A stretch of 64,000 bases of DNA from Bombardia bombarda (lineage: Eukaryota; Ascomycota; Sordariomycetes; Sordariales; Lasiosphaeriaceae): assembly GCA_030512295.1 (NCBI GenBank), contig JAULSR010000010.1:124001-188000 (forward strand), given 5' to 3'. A program made the position numbers and the translations under genes. Shown here in pieces: positions 32,670 through 44,042 of this stretch. The notes under the pieces were generated by a model. It was given only the letters and a program-made list of their open reading frames with translations, was not told the origin of the DNA and did not search any database. Within the stretch, counting starts at the first letter, position 1, and every line of letters begins with the position of its first letter.

Positions 32670-34565
32670 ATGTTGCCCGTCCGCGGCCTCCACAATGTGC
32701 GCGCGCGCCTCTCTCTGCAGGCAGCGCAGCGATGCTGCCAATGGCAGCACCAGCAGAAGCGAATGGTGCAGGGCTTGCGCGAGAGCTTCCTCAAGCACCC
32801 CGACAGGGCATCCAAAATGCTGCACGCGACCAAGCTCTGGCAATACTCGCGAGGACCCGTCAAGACGAAGGCCAACAGGCAGCGCGTCAACGTCACGGGC
32901 GAGAAGCTGTGCGACGACATCATCAAATACATGGGGGCCTCGCTCGCCCGCCACGAGGGCTGCGACCTCATCGACATCTTCCCCGGCGCCGGCGTCTGGA
33001 GCAGGAAGCTCAATGACGCCCTCAAGCCCCGAGCCCACATCCTCATGGAGCCCGACCACGACGCCGTCTACGCGCCCTTCCTCGAGCCATTGCTCAAACG
33101 CCCCGGCGTCCTCCAGGTGGCCGAGTCCGGCATCATCTGGCCCGAACTCCACAAGATCCTCACGCCAGAATACCTGCCGCACCAGATCGAGCACCCCCCG
33201 GGCTCCCCCGAGCTGTCCCAGCGCAACGACACCCTCCTGGTCACCGCCAACCTCGCCTTCTTTCCCCGCAAGAAGTTTGCCTCGTTCGACAGCGTGACCC
33301 AGCTCGTCATCTACCAGTTCATCACCGCCATCCGCAGCTCCGCCCTCTTCCAGAAGTACGGCCAGGTGCGCTTCCTCATCTGGGCTACTGACGACGAGAA
33401 GACGTCCATCGTGCCCCGCTCCGTCCAGCGCCGTCGCCGCCTCGCCTTCGACGCCGAACTAGCCACCGAGTGGATCAACGAAGTCGCCGGCGCCGAGCCA
33501 GTCGACAACAAAGCCGACGGGACCGGAACCGGCTCCACCGCCTGGTTCTCCCGCGACGAACACATCAACACCGACAGCGGGCTCAGAGTCCTCGAGCGCA
33601 TGCGCGAGCAGGGCATCACAATCCCCAAAGGCCGAGAAACAGCCCTAATGAAAGAACTGCTCGCCCGACCCCCCGACGCTCCCCGCGTCATGGCCGGCAA
33701 CCAGCCCGCCTCCATGGCGCGCCCCTACAAGGAAGAACTCGAACTCCTCGAGCAGCGCTGGGCATCCGGCGGGATCCCCAAAAAACTCGACGGCAACATA
33801 TCCCCCGAATACCGCCGCCTCCTCGCCGTCCGCTACCTCGACAACTGGAACAACAAGCGCTTCTCCCAGATCCACGCCCTGCAGTCCGAGCACGACCAGA
33901 TCGCCGCCCTCATCACCTCCCCCGACCCGCTCACCCAGCAGCGCGCCCACGCCCTGTCCACCGCCTGGAACACCAAGCTCAACAACATGAACCTCAGCCT
34001 GCTCCGCCAGCACCTCCTCGCCCGCGACAACCTGCACGTCTACAACCAACCTCTCGCCCCCATCCTCTCCTGGGACCGCCGCACCATCGAGCCCCTCCTC
34101 GTCAAGCCCACCGAGTTCTTCCCCAACGTCGACTGCTGCCTGCTCGACGTCCAGCCCAAACCCATGCACCCCCTCTTCAAGCAGTCCGGCAAGCGCTCGT
34201 CCCGCGCCGCCGACAACTTCGACCTCATCCTGCGCGGCCTGCTGCAGCACATGCTGCAGCCCATCAGCGCCAGCATGGACGCCATCTACCCGGGCGCCGC
34301 GCGCGGGGTCATCCCAAACTGCCCCAGCCTGCGCGACCCCGCGCTGGGCGGGCTGCCGGTGCCCGGCCTGGGCGAGCTGTCGACGCGTATTCTGAATGAG
34401 GGGCAGCTTGTCGAGGTTGTGAAGGCCTGGATGCGGTGGCCGTTCAGGCCCGAGTATACGGAGCTGATCTCGCGGGTGCAGGACGACACGACGATGTGGG
34501 AGGAGGTGAATGAGGAGCAGCTGCAGACGCAGGGGAATAATATGCAGAACCTGGCGCAGTTGTAG
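32670..34565 (+). CDS. mitochondrial transcription factor B / rRNA adenine dimethyltransferase-like protein (MTF1 type)
   Basis: Single exon of 631 residues from ATG 32670; an ATG-led, Arg-rich, acid-free N-terminus (MLPVRGLHNVRARLSLQAAQ) looks like a mitochondrial presequence. The Rossmann methyltransferase core of the KsgA/Dim1 family is visible: EGCDLIDIFPGAGVWSRKL corresponds to the SAM-binding motif I (GPGxG changed to PGAGxW), and HILMEPDHDAVYAPFLEPLL to motif II. Near 33240 TLLVTANLAFFPRKK stands at the NLPY position (here ANLA). In yeast the orthologous family member Mtf1 melts promoters with the mitochondrial RNA polymerase and no longer methylates; the altered NLPY motif fits that use. 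The C-terminal half is much longer than yeast Mtf1, as usual in filamentous fungi. Confidence 0.85.
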   Translation: MLPVRGLHNVRARLSLQAAQRCCQWQHQQKRMVQGLRESFLKHPDRASKMLHATKLWQYSRGPVKTKANRQRVNVTGEKLCDDIIKYMGASLARHEGCDLIDIFPGAGVWSRKLNDALKPRAHILMEPDHDAVYAPFLEPLLKRPGVLQVAESGIIWPELHKILTPEYLPHQIEHPPGSPELSQRNDTLLVTANLAFFPRKKFASFDSVTQLVIYQFITAIRSSALFQKYGQVRFLIWATDDEKTSIVPRSVQRRRRLAFDAELATEWINEVAGAEPVDNKADGTGTGSTAWFSRDEHINTDSGLRVLERMREQGITIPKGRETALMKELLARPPDAPRVMAGNQPASMARPYKEELELLEQRWASGGIPKKLDGNISPEYRRLLAVRYLDNWNNKRFSQIHALQSEHDQIAALITSPDPLTQQRAHALSTAWNTKLNNMNLSLLRQHLLARDNLHVYNQPLAPILSWDRRTIEPLLVKPTEFFPNVDCCLLDVQPKPMHPLFKQSGKRSSRAADNFDLILRGLLQHMLQPISASMDAIYPGAARGVIPNCPSLRDPALGGLPVPGLGELSTRILNEGQLVEVVKAWMRWPFRPEYTELISRVQDDTTMWEEVNEEQLQTQGNNMQNLAQL

Positions 34566-36121
34566 GGGGGAGGGGTGGTAGGGTTTGTGGGGGTTGGTTT
34601 TGGGGGGAGGCTGAGGGGGGTTGGGAGATGTTCTTTTGGCCGTGATTGGAGTTCTGTTGGCTGTTGTGGTTGTTAGAGTATGGATGTAGATTTGTGTGTA
34701 AATATGTATAAAAGAAAATGTCAACGGCTAGGATGTGATAATTCTTGCATATATCTGCTTTTCTTTTCAGGCCATAGTGGTTCAGAGGGCGAGTGTTGCG
34801 ATCTAAGGCTATAGTGAGGTTCAGAGTTGGTTACGTGAAATGGAAGAGAAGATCCCAGACAGAGAAGGGGGATTGTGTGCGATGAAGTTGGGAGTTTTGG
34901 CTGCTGGGAGAGGAATGATAGACGGGGCAGAAGAGGAGATGGCTGTGCACAAGGTTGACTGTCAGAGAAAGATGAGGGTCAAGCCAGAGAAATAAGGATT
35001 ATGTGTGTGTGTAAGCAAGGAAACTAGTGACGCAATTCCATGAGGTGAGATGAAAAGCCCAGTTGGACTGCCATGATACGAGCAATTGATGAGCCAGAAG
35101 AAAGGGGTTATGGATGGGTGGGCGAATGGCCGCCCAAGATTGAGTGCCAGAGAAAAAAGAGTGTCAAAGCCGGAGAAAATGGGATTGTGTGCAAGCAAGG
35201 CAACCAGTGATGCAATGCCATGCGGTCAGATAGAAAGCCCAGTTGTACTGCCATGATATGAGCAATTGATGAGCCAAAAGAAAAGGTTATGGATGGATGG
35301 GTGAAAGCCGCCCAAGTGAGAATACCAAAAGGGGTCAAGTAAATAAGGCTCCATGCATCTCTGGCAAAGCCGCCGATCGGCTTTGCTTTGGGCCTGTCAG
35401 CAGTAGATATGCCGCAAGGATGGGTATTTGGACCGGTTCGCCATCAAGAAAATTATAAAACCAAAGGGATACAAGCAAGATGCAGCGGAGAAGACTGAAA
35501 GATGGGCATCGGAAGCAGAGTGGATCAATGCTAGGTGCTTGAGACGAAAAGTTAAACAATTGGAAGAGGATCATAGAGGCTCGAACTGGAAACATACATG
35601 CCAATCACCATCATCAAATGCCACTTGGCGTATTTATGATAACCGTATATCCCAGTTTTAAAAGGGGTATGCAAATACTCAAGATCCCTATGGTGTTAAT
35701 GTTTGAAAGCAACAATATAGGTAGGATAGGTATCTTCCAAGATTTTAAAGCTACAAGGCACCTGCAAGACCCTAACTATGCCCAAGTCCAACGCGCCTAG
35801 ACTTCTAGTCGCTTGCTCCGCTCAAGATACTGTCTTTTTTCCATTTGGCTCTCTCTACTCCCCTGGTGCGCACCCCCTGGCAAACCAGCCAGCCAGGGAT
35901 CCAGCAATAATAAGATACGCATACAGACAGACAGACAAACAAACAGATAAAGAGAACAAGTCAAGGAAACAGCCAGATTAATCTACATGCATGATTTGCC
36001 ATAAGAAAATGAATAAAACAAAAAAAAAATTACACCCCTTCTCCCCATCTCCATTCCTCCCCAAACAGAAAATATACCCACCTACTGCTCATGCAGCTAA
36101 TCCCCCATACAAACAAAACAC
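34566..36121. other. 1.5-kb intergenic stretch with a 181-nt tandem duplication
   Basis: 3' flanks of two convergent genes. It holds the duplication at 34961-35321. The remainder (35350-36060) is AT-richer and has no supported frame; a (ACAG)n-like patch lies at 35925-35945. Confidence 0.45.
34961..35321 (+). repeat. two diverged copies of a ~181-nt direct repeat
   Basis: Copy 1 begins about 34961 (CAGAGAAAGATGAGGGTCAA) and copy 2 about 35142 (CAGAGAAAAAAGAGTGTCAA). Both then carry AAGCAAGG, a GACGCAATTCCATG-like block, GAAAGCCCAGTTG, CTGCCATGATA, GAGCAATTGATGAGCC and GGTTATGGATG. A third fragment of the unit's start (CCAAAAGGGGTCAAG) follows at 35324-35339. The copies differ at perhaps one base in six. 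Confidence 0.7.
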
Positions 36122-38277
36122 CTAAGCATTCGGATCATTCGCCCCCCTCCCCCCCATCAAATCCCCCACCCACCCCATGCTCTCCCTCCGCTCATCCCCG
36201 AGCCTCGCATACTCCAGCAACAGCCTCAGCACATAAATTTGCATATCCTCCCTCCTCAGCGCCCTATCCGCCCACGCCCTCCCCTCCAGCGCAATCTGCT
36301 CCGCCACCTTGTCATTCCCCTTCGCCTTGCCATACCCCAAAAAGTACTGCATGATCCCGTACCAGTCGCTGTACCGACTATCCATCGGCACAAAGTGCTT
36401 CCACGCCACCAACCGGCTATCATGCCACTCGCGCCACATGGTCGCCTTGATCGGCAGGCTCGTACTCCGCAAGAAACCCAGATACCGCCCGCTGAACGAG
36501 TTGCCGTCGATATCAGGCAGATACTTGTACTTGAACTGCTGCGCCATGCTCACGCCGTTGCTGACCTCGTAGTGCGGCGCCGTGTAGTTGCACCCGACCC
36601 CGCCGTCCTCCTGCTTGTGCTCGCACATGAGATCGATAAACTTGACGTCCGCCCAGCCCTCGACCCACTGGCCCAGCTTGCCCTCCTCCTGCGCCTTGAG
36701 CCCGTACGCGCTCGTCGGCATGGCAAAGTTGACCGGCAGCTCCGCCCAGTCCTCGGCGCGCGCGAGCTTGGTCCCGTTGTTCATGGCCACGAACCGGTGG
36801 CGCTGGAACGCCTTCCAGTTGTTCTCGCGGTTCTTGCCGCCCGTCGCCACGCCCCGCCACACCACCTTGTCCTGCTTGTCGGCCCAGGGCACGCCCGAGT
36901 CGCTCTTGCCCGTGAAGCGCTCCTCCTCGTTCCAGTACATGGGCGCCGGCAGGAGGATCTCGTTGTTGACCGCCAGCTTGGAGCCGCCAAACATGGGGAA
37001 CAGGGTCGAGGTGGCGCTGACCGAGAGCGGCTCGACAAAGATGCCGTTGAGGCCCTGCAGGTCCGGCTGGTGGCAGAACTCGGTGCTCATGGTGTAGTTG
37101 GCCACGTAGCCGTGCTCCATGTGCGCGAGCGCGAAGCTGCTTGTGATGGACGGGGTCTTGGAGAAGTCGGAGAGGGTGTCGGCTATGCGAGCGGGCGACG
37201 TGGGTGCGCAGCCGCGGCGGGCGACAAGCCAGTATGGTTCTGACAAGAGCGTTAGCACGTCCAGGTAGACAAGACATAAACATTAACAACACAAAACATA
37301 CTCGTATTCTCCCACACCTTCTTCGGCGTCTCCTCGCTCTTCTCGGGCCCCTCCCCAGGCGGCGGCAACTTCTGAAACTCCGACACCACGCTCCCCGCAT
37401 CCTTAACAATCTTCCTTGTCTTGTCCGCCTCCGTCATGTACTTGTCGATATCCTCCCACGGCACCACCAGCCGCGGCTCGTCCATAGCATTCAGCGCAAT
37501 GTCCATGTCCGGCAGCAGATGCTCAATCGTGTTGATCAGCGACAGCCAGATCTTTGTCCAGAACCAGTCGCTGCCGCTCGTGGCCTTGCCGTCGCGGATC
37601 GAGATGCGCATCTCAAAGTCCCACGCGTCCTTGCGGATGCGCGCCGGCTTGAGCGCCCAGAACGGCTCCAGGTCGTGGTACACCTGGTCCCAAAAGTCCT
37701 CCACCATGACCGCGTTGTTCTCCTTGGCGAATTTGTACCACTCGTCGAAGCCCGGCGGCGGGTGGCGGCCGCGCCGCTTGCGGTAGGCCGCCGCAGCATC
37801 GGCGAGCGACTTGGCCTCGCGCGAGAGCTTCTCGGCGAACTCCTTCTCGCCGGCGCGGATCAGGACGTCGATGGGGTGGGTGCCGGTAGCGAAGGCGGCG
37901 GCACCGACCAGGGTGGCTGTGTGGCCAGTGGCAGAGGTGGAGGTAGAGGTGGTCGCGACGGTAGTTGGCGGCGCATGGTGAACGGTAGGAGTCGTAGTAG
38001 GTGTGATGGTTGTGCTCGTGGTGGTCTGGACGACGACGACTGGGGCTGGATCTTGTTTGTGCTCGACATCGGTGTTGGGGTCGCTGGGCTTGCCTTCATC
38101 AACCCATTGCGGCGGGCTGCTACCCGGTATGTCGGGTCCGGCCGACAGGATCGAGTTTGAGGCGGTGAAGTAGTAGAGGAATAGGAGTAATAGGGCTGAC
38201 GGTATAATGTATCGCAGCAGGGCTGAGGGTCGTCGGGGCATCGTGGCAAACAGCGAGGAGTTCGAAAACGCCCCCAT
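36122..38277 (-). CDS. CAP10-type glycosyltransferase (GT90)
   Basis: Exon 1 is 38277-37302, the intron 37301-37240 (GTATGT, perfect GCTAAC branch, CAG), and exon 2 37239-36122; 697 residues from ATG 38277, or 685 from a second ATG at 38241. It is a type II membrane protein: after a short basic tail comes LLRYIIPSALLLLFLYYF, then a Thr/Pro-rich stem, then the luminal catalytic region. Conserved CAP10/GT90 phrases include PGFDEWYKFAKENNAV, the KDKVVWRGVATGG-like WRG block (DKVVWRGVATGGKNRENNW), VKFIDLMCEHK, KYKYLPDIDGNSFSGRYLGF and MDSRYSDWYGIMQYFLGY. Family members transfer xylose or related sugars in the Golgi; in Cryptococcus the relative CAP10 acts in capsule synthesis. The exact donor and acceptor here are not deducible. 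Confidence 0.88.
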
Positions 38278-39487
38278 CTGCCCCGTGGGCAAAATAAAGG
38301 TGTGGCAGGTCGATGTTCCGTTTCGCGTCGAACTCTGTCGAGATTAGAAGCGCTCAGGACAAGTATCAGCGTGCATCAGTAGAGGTAAGGTGGTGCGGGC
38401 CGTCGTTATCGTCGTCGCCGTTGGGTCGAAAAAAGAAGAAGATGGTCGGAAAGGTCCAATTGAGGTCGCGGGCGAAAGGTGAGTGGCACGCGACCGGTCA
38501 AGAGCTGCAAAACGTGGCGGTATTAGGTATCGGAAGAAAGACGCAGCGAAGGTAGAGAAGAAACGCGGATGCAGGAATGGCAGACGAGCAAACGCTGCGA
38601 GTCAAACTGTACAAAACTGACAATTGGAGGTGCAGATTGATGGTGGTGATACATCCACTTGTGAGGTGACTAATTTGGGAGTAGCGCAGGAGAGCGGGAC
38701 AGGGGCAAGTGGAGACGACGGTTTTACAACAGGTGGCGTGGCCCATTATCAGCGGTTTCTGGCGCAGTCCAATCCAGTCTTGTCTGTCTTCCATGTTCAA
38801 CGGCGTGTAACAAACCGCGAGCAACTTGGCCTCTGTCGGCCAATCCCCGATCGAGGAGTGTTACCCAGATCTTGTCGGGTTGAAGCCGAATGCACCATCC
38901 ATCTTTCATCTATAAATTTTGACTACCTTTGGTGCCTACCCCGCATATGACTTCCAATTGGTGTAGATTTTGGAGGAAAACATGTTTCATTGCCGGTGGA
39001 GACAATTGCACTAACAGCTTAGTCGCCAAGACAGTCTAGATTTGGGCGAACCTGACTGCCGGGATGTTAACAACATGGTATCCTTAGCGTCAATCTTGGC
39101 CGGCAAAACACATGGAACTTAGTGATATGTCCGGGGCAGATCCCTAGAAAAAGGGGTATTCACAAACTGGTAAGTATCAACGCGTTTACAATGAACTCCC
39201 CGAGACCTCTGTTAGCTAACACTACTGGCATCTGCAAACTATACACAAAATAGTAAGTGAGCCCTCGTGAAGCTGGCTTTACCACGCCATGCACAAGAGT
39301 TCCCCAGGTCACGCTGGAAGTAAAGGATCTGGTGAGTGAGTGCCCCTTTTTGCCGTCAACAATAGTTTGAGCAGCGTGCATCCATGTGCACCAAACATCA
39401 CGCATTGATATCTCAATACGTTTATTATACCGCACATCTACATTCATACAACTGTTTCCGTCACTGTCGAGGATGTTTTCACCATAG
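38278..39487. other. 1.2-kb intergenic stretch
   Basis: Promoter side of the GT90 gene and 3' flank of the membrane-protein frame at 39488. No gene is supported. Confidence 0.45.
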
Positions 39488-40262
39488 TTAGCCTCTGTCT
39501 TGGTTGAGGATCTGAGCCCATGACGCAAAACACAGGCCAGGGGGCATCGCTGGAGAGCGCAGCCAATCCTCCACGGGAACCAGAGCTTGTGGTAACCAGA
39601 GCTTGTGGTAACCAGAGCTTGTGGTAACCAGAGCTTGTGGTAACCAGAGCTTGTGGTACGAGGGCGAGCGCGGGCAAGGCCCCATTGCACCCCTCCGCAG
39701 GCAGGTTCTATTCCACAAGCCTCGGAGGTGTTGCGGGGGAGGGCCACCAACCCTCAACGACCGGAAGGGTCTCTCCGTGGTCTCAGCTATCCGCCTCACT
39801 CCTCTAGACGATACTCCCGCTAACCACAATCGTCCGCCCAACCTCCCCGGAGCCCCGATCAATTCTGCAATCAACACGTACGGCGATATCGCTGCCAAAA
39901 AAGAGAACATGCCACGCACGCCATTTCCGTGGTCAAGATTGAAGATGATTCTGAGGACGAGTCCATAGGTGGCTGCGATACCCAGCACAGATATGTTGAG
40001 CCTGCGACTTCCGGGCCAGTCGGCGGTAACATTGCGTCTATCTGGAAATATTACCAGCCAAGACCCCGACCCCGATACAGTCGATAGGGTGTTGAGTTTT
40101 CTACGTCGGGTTGCGACGGTCAAGAAAATGAAAAGCAATTGTGGCAAGACACCTTCCTCGTCCGGCCCACGGCTACAACACGGCGATAAGAACTCACTAA
40201 ATTGGCCATGTTGGCAGCATCACTATGATGTAGGCTTGACCTGAGGCGCCAAGGATCGGCAT
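39488..40262 (-). CDS. hypothetical small membrane protein running into a tandem repeat
   Basis: A likely first exon starts at ATG 40262-40260 (MPILGASGQAYIIVMLPTWP). The main frame (about 40160-39488) begins with a helix, LPQLLFIFLTVATRRR, and continues with ISVLGIAATYGLVLRIIFN and MFSFLAAISPYVLIAELIG. The junction is not clear: an in-frame TAG at about 40202 sits next to a GTGAGT donor, but the phase-compatible acceptor found is only 25 nt away. The C-terminal part runs through the five 16-nt repeats at 39578-39657. That array yields a 16-residue periodic segment (YHKLWLPQALVTTSSG), which is probably not native, so the true C-terminus may be lost. Three or more membrane helices are visible; I recognise no named family. 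Gene status is moderate. Confidence 0.45.
39578..39657 (+). repeat. 16-nt tandem repeat, five perfect copies
   Basis: AACCAGAGCTTGTGGT repeated five times without a mismatch (39578, 39594, 39610, 39626, 39642). Unit identity implies recent expansion. At unit junctions GGTAACC forms a small palindrome. Confidence 0.95.
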
Positions 40263-40414
40263 GATTGACAGCCTGCAACAGACCTTAATGATGCTTGAGC
40301 TGCGCTAGAACTATCCGTCTGAGCTGTTTCTACGCGTCGCGCTTAATTCTGTCTCCCTTACATTTGCTTTCGCCAACTTCACCCATTGTCTCCAACGCCG
40401 CGCTTAGTTTCGCC

Positions 40415-41812
40415 ATGTCAGACGAAGCTACGAACGCGATTGGGGAGAGGGCGGCAAAAAGGTTTGACAGGCCCCAGCAACAAACCACACCTATTTCTGC
40501 CGCCAGCGGGGGGGTTGAGACCGACCGTCCACCTGTCGAGGACACTCCAGGCAGTACCCTCAATGTCTTTCTGCAGCTGCCGCTCGAGCTGCGACTACTC
40601 ATCTACGATCTTTACCTCAGTTCTATGCGTCTGTCATACGGAATGGCATTCCTTTACGATCCCCAAGAATCCCTTGAGTGTCACTCAAGAACCAAGCTAC
40701 TCGCGATGGTTAACGTTCGGCCGAAAAATAACTCGCTCGCTCTTCTCCGAGTATGCCGAATCATCAACCAAGAAACCCGCTCCATATGACCGCGCAAGGT
40801 TCTGTTCAACTTCTCAAATGAGAGGTACATGCTGCAGAAGCTGCTGCCTCTGCCCCAGTCTGCTCCGTCCCAGATACGCTACATCCAGCTGTCGGTCGGA
40901 TACCGGCGTCTTGAAATGGGAAGCTGAAAAGGAAGAGCCCAAAGCCGGTCGAGACGGCCATCGCATGACTTCCGACCATGATGCCCAAGTCGAGACTACG
41001 CTTGAGCACGAAGACGTCTTCCGGCTACTCCCGGGCCTGTCTCTCGACCGGCTGACTGTCCAACTGCAAGGACAGCTCGCAGCACTATTTCGAGGGCCTC
41101 CACCCTCTTCTCAGAAATACCCACCGATGCTGGAAGGAGTTGCACTTCATCAGCCACTACGACACGTAGGGATTTTCGCCCAGGAATCCCGCACGCCAAG
41201 GGAGAGCAGCGCCGTTTCGTGGAATCTTTTCAGCGTGACATGTTCGAAGAATATGAATACTCAGACATTGAAGATGATAAAGATTCCACGGATGACAAGG
41301 ATGAACTTGAGTGGCGTGAAAAAAGACGGGAGAAAGAGAAGCTTAAGCCATTCGCAGTCCAAATCACGGCGTCCCTTTTTAAACCCTACCAAGATCCCGG
41401 CAGCTCTGGCGTCGATGCTAGTACGAAGAAGCGCTTGGGGTAAATCTACCAGAACTTCCTGCAATACATTCGGCGGGGTAGGGTGCATCGTAACCAACGT
41501 CGTCTTGGGACTGAAGAGGGTCTGCGCAACGGCGGCCCCGACAACCCAAGGGTGGAGCTTCGTGCGGTGGTTGTGAGCAAGAAAACAGGCGAAAACAATG
41601 ATGATCCGCCATCAACCGGCTTCACTTGGCTCATACCGAAGAGGTATGGCAATCAGGGCAGGCTCGAGAATAGCTTTCTTGGAGATATCAAAGCGGAACT
41701 GTTACGCGACAGCGATCTTATGTCAAGCGAGTGTGGGGAATACCATTGGCCCAGGCCCAACACATTGGATTGCTACGTTGACGAGTACACTCATCGGGAA
41801 GATCTTTTCTAG
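40415..41812 (+). pseudogene. decayed F-box-like family member, copy 2
   Basis: ATG at 40415 (MSDEATNAIGERAAKR). The frame carries FLQLPLELRLLIYDLYL, SSMRLSYGMAFL and NNSLALLRVCRIINQE, parallel to the intact gene at 5250-6497. TGA at 40787-40789 then replaces the conserved Trp of the WLKQVLF block (here I-stop-P-R-K-V-L-F). Homologous sequence continues after it: KVLFNFSNERYMLQKLLPLP, then a frame change near 40930, then GLSLDRLTV, LHPLLRNTHRCWKELHFIS, RRFVESFQRDMFEEYEYSD and finally GFTWLIPKRYGNQGRLENS to a stop at 41812. At least one nonsense codon and two or three frame changes are needed, with no canonical introns that fix them. I conclude it is a pseudogene, although introns cannot fully be excluded. 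Confidence 0.65.
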
Positions 41813-41902
41813 ACACGTAGAAGGAACGGGCACGTAAACAATTACTAGAATAGGAGGATGAGAATCGATATCTAGTGATAGAAGGCTAGCACCGAGGGCG
41901 GC

Positions 41903-43665
41903 ATGCGTTCGCAGTTCGATTCAGACCACATTGCATATACATCGCATCGACCTTCCATCCCTGCCACCCTCCTACACAGTACTGACACGACATCCTCTCC
42001 CGAACCAGGACATGACTTTGTGTGTAACCGTCCGAATCAGCTTAGATATCTGAAAGGTCAGACCTCCAGTGACAAGGCCAGGAAGACTTTGGCACAAACT
42101 TACCTACGTATAGTATCACTCACAAGCTCTCCGTCGAAAACGACCCCGCTGAGGCCAACGTCCCCGACACAACGGCATCCGCTACCAAAGATGCCGACCT
42201 CAAGACTAACAATGGCGACATGCACACGAAAAACCCTCGATAGTAGCTTCCTAGCCCTCGCTAGCAACACGCCCTCTGCTAAGAATGCCCGAGTTGTGGC
42301 ACACGACACTCGTCCGTCCATCTACACCGATCTTGAGCTGCAGAGTCTTTTCTTCTCCAAGCTGGCGATTGAGCTACGACTCATAATCTACGAATCATAC
42401 TTCACTTCTATCCGTCTTTCCTACGGGCTGGCATATCTTGCTTATCCAAGCACCTTTGAGTTTTTCAGCCCAAATGTTATCATTAAACCAAGGCCCAATT
42501 CTCTTGCCCTGCTCCGAACAAGCAAGCGCATCACCAAGGAAATCGGCTCCAGCTGGCTACGCAAGGTGTTTTTTTTAGCTTCTGGGATATACAAGGCATG
42601 ATGCGAAAGCTTCTGCCCCTTCCTGTTTCGACACTCTCCCCATACGCCAGATTCAGCTGAGAACCATATGTACTCTGCTGCATCTGGATGCAGATCCTAG
42701 TGAACTTCGCCAGCGTTATGGATACAAGTTAGACCTCAACGGGGCGTTCCGTTTACTAGCTGTCCCCGGCTTGTGTCTCGATCGACTCGTCGCTTGGTTC
42801 CCCATAATACAAAACGAATCAGGGAGGTGTCTTTATTCGGGTGGTTGAGGACCTCGTCAGAAGTAGCTACAAGTGTTGGAGGAGACTTGAGTTCATCAGC
42901 CACACCACCACCGCTTCGGAGGAAGCTTGGACACAGGTTGGCGATGGAGGAAGCCGACCTACAAGGCAAACCCTCTGGCACAACCCCTCATATCTCTTGA
43001 ATCCCAAGTACGATAACGACCTAGATCTTGAAACCGCACGACGGATCAAACTTGCCAGAGGTTTTGATCGTTGGTTGAATTCAGACAGAAACCGAGGAAT
43101 CCCATGTCCATCGTTCACTTACAACCTCGTCGCATTCCCTGTCGAGTCCCATCTGCAATCCGGCTCAAGGGACCAAGGCTGGTTCCTAACGCAGCCTTCT
43201 AAAAAGAAATATTAAAAAAAAAGCCTGCTGACTTGTTTGACAGGATATATTGACGAGGTAAAACTTCACGCCGTAGCCGTAAAGAGCAGAGAGGGACAAG
43301 AGCACGTCTATGATTTGATGTCAAAAACCGGCGCGGAACCTTGGCCCGGTGTGGATCTGCCGTTTCCATGCTGGGACGAGTTGCTGCTCGGTGTTGGGCT
43401 CAATCCTGACGACCTGACAGACATTTCGCAGAATCTTTCCAGTCGCTTACTACCCAATCTTCAGGATGATCCAAACATGGAGTTGCAGTGCTGGGTGGAC
43501 GATTATACTGACAGAGACGAGTACTTTTGGACGGGTGGGGAGACATATGAACCTGAACCTGAACTCCGCCGGCGAGGGTTTTTAATGGCAAATTCCGGTA
43601 ATTACCTTATATCACGCTATGACGGTGTTAATGGACTGCTTACGAAGTTACGGGAAAGGAGTTAG
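41903..43665 (+). pseudogene. decayed F-box-like family member, copy 3 (tandem with copy 2)
   Basis: An ATG at 41903 opens a frame reaching 42601, with a possible inner start at 42191. Family blocks: FFSKLAIELRLIIYESYF, TSIRLSYGLAYLAYP, NSLALLRTSKRITKEIGSSW. The T8 run at 42569-42576 throws the frame after WLRKVFF; one more T would continue into SFWDIQGMMRKLLPLP. Later blocks lie in other frames: LNGAFRLLAVPGLCLDRLV, VEDLVRSSYKCWRRLEFIS, then, after a well-formed acceptor (GCTGACTTGTTTGACAG, 43227-43243), GYIDEVKLHAVAVK and DYTDRDEYFWTGGE, stop at 43663-43665. The acceptor has no matching good donor upstream. The spread of breaks marks this as a pseudogene. It follows copy 2 head to tail by only about 90 bases. 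Confidence 0.65.
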
Positions 43666-44021
43666 AGGAAACCATAGCCAACACAGATTTCAGAATGACG
43701 GGTATATTGGCACAGTGCTTCAAGTAGCAGGAGCGGTACGTACCTCCACTAGTTCGGCTCAATTGTTGCCGCATCGGGATAATATTGAGCGATTGATTGG
43801 TTGAATGGAAACAGCCTTAACTCACAAAGAGATGCTTCCGCCGAAAAAGCAGCGTCATCGCCTATGAGAAAATATTATAGTAAGGTAGATAGGTACCTAG
43901 TAAGTAGGAGGACCTGAGACTTGGAAGGTCAGCAGTCAAAATCCACTTCACTTTCATTAACTCTGCTCTGTCAAAGTCCATTGCTCACGTTATGGCCATG
44001 CTGGCACAGAGAGCCCACCAA

Positions 44022-44042
44022 CCCCCCCCCCCCCCTCCCCCC
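44022..44042 (+). repeat. poly-C run (C14 T C6)
   Basis: Fourteen C, one T, six C. The fourth long C run outside genes or in introns in this window. Confidence 0.9.

Noticed and set aside
33470..34724. Long alternative frames over the MTF1-like gene
   Set aside because: Arg/Pro/His- or Gly/Val-rich shadow translations of a GC-rich coding exon.
39578..39657. CRISPR-like direct repeats
   Set aside because: The 16-nt units are contiguous with no spacers, and the host is a eukaryote; it is a minisatellite.
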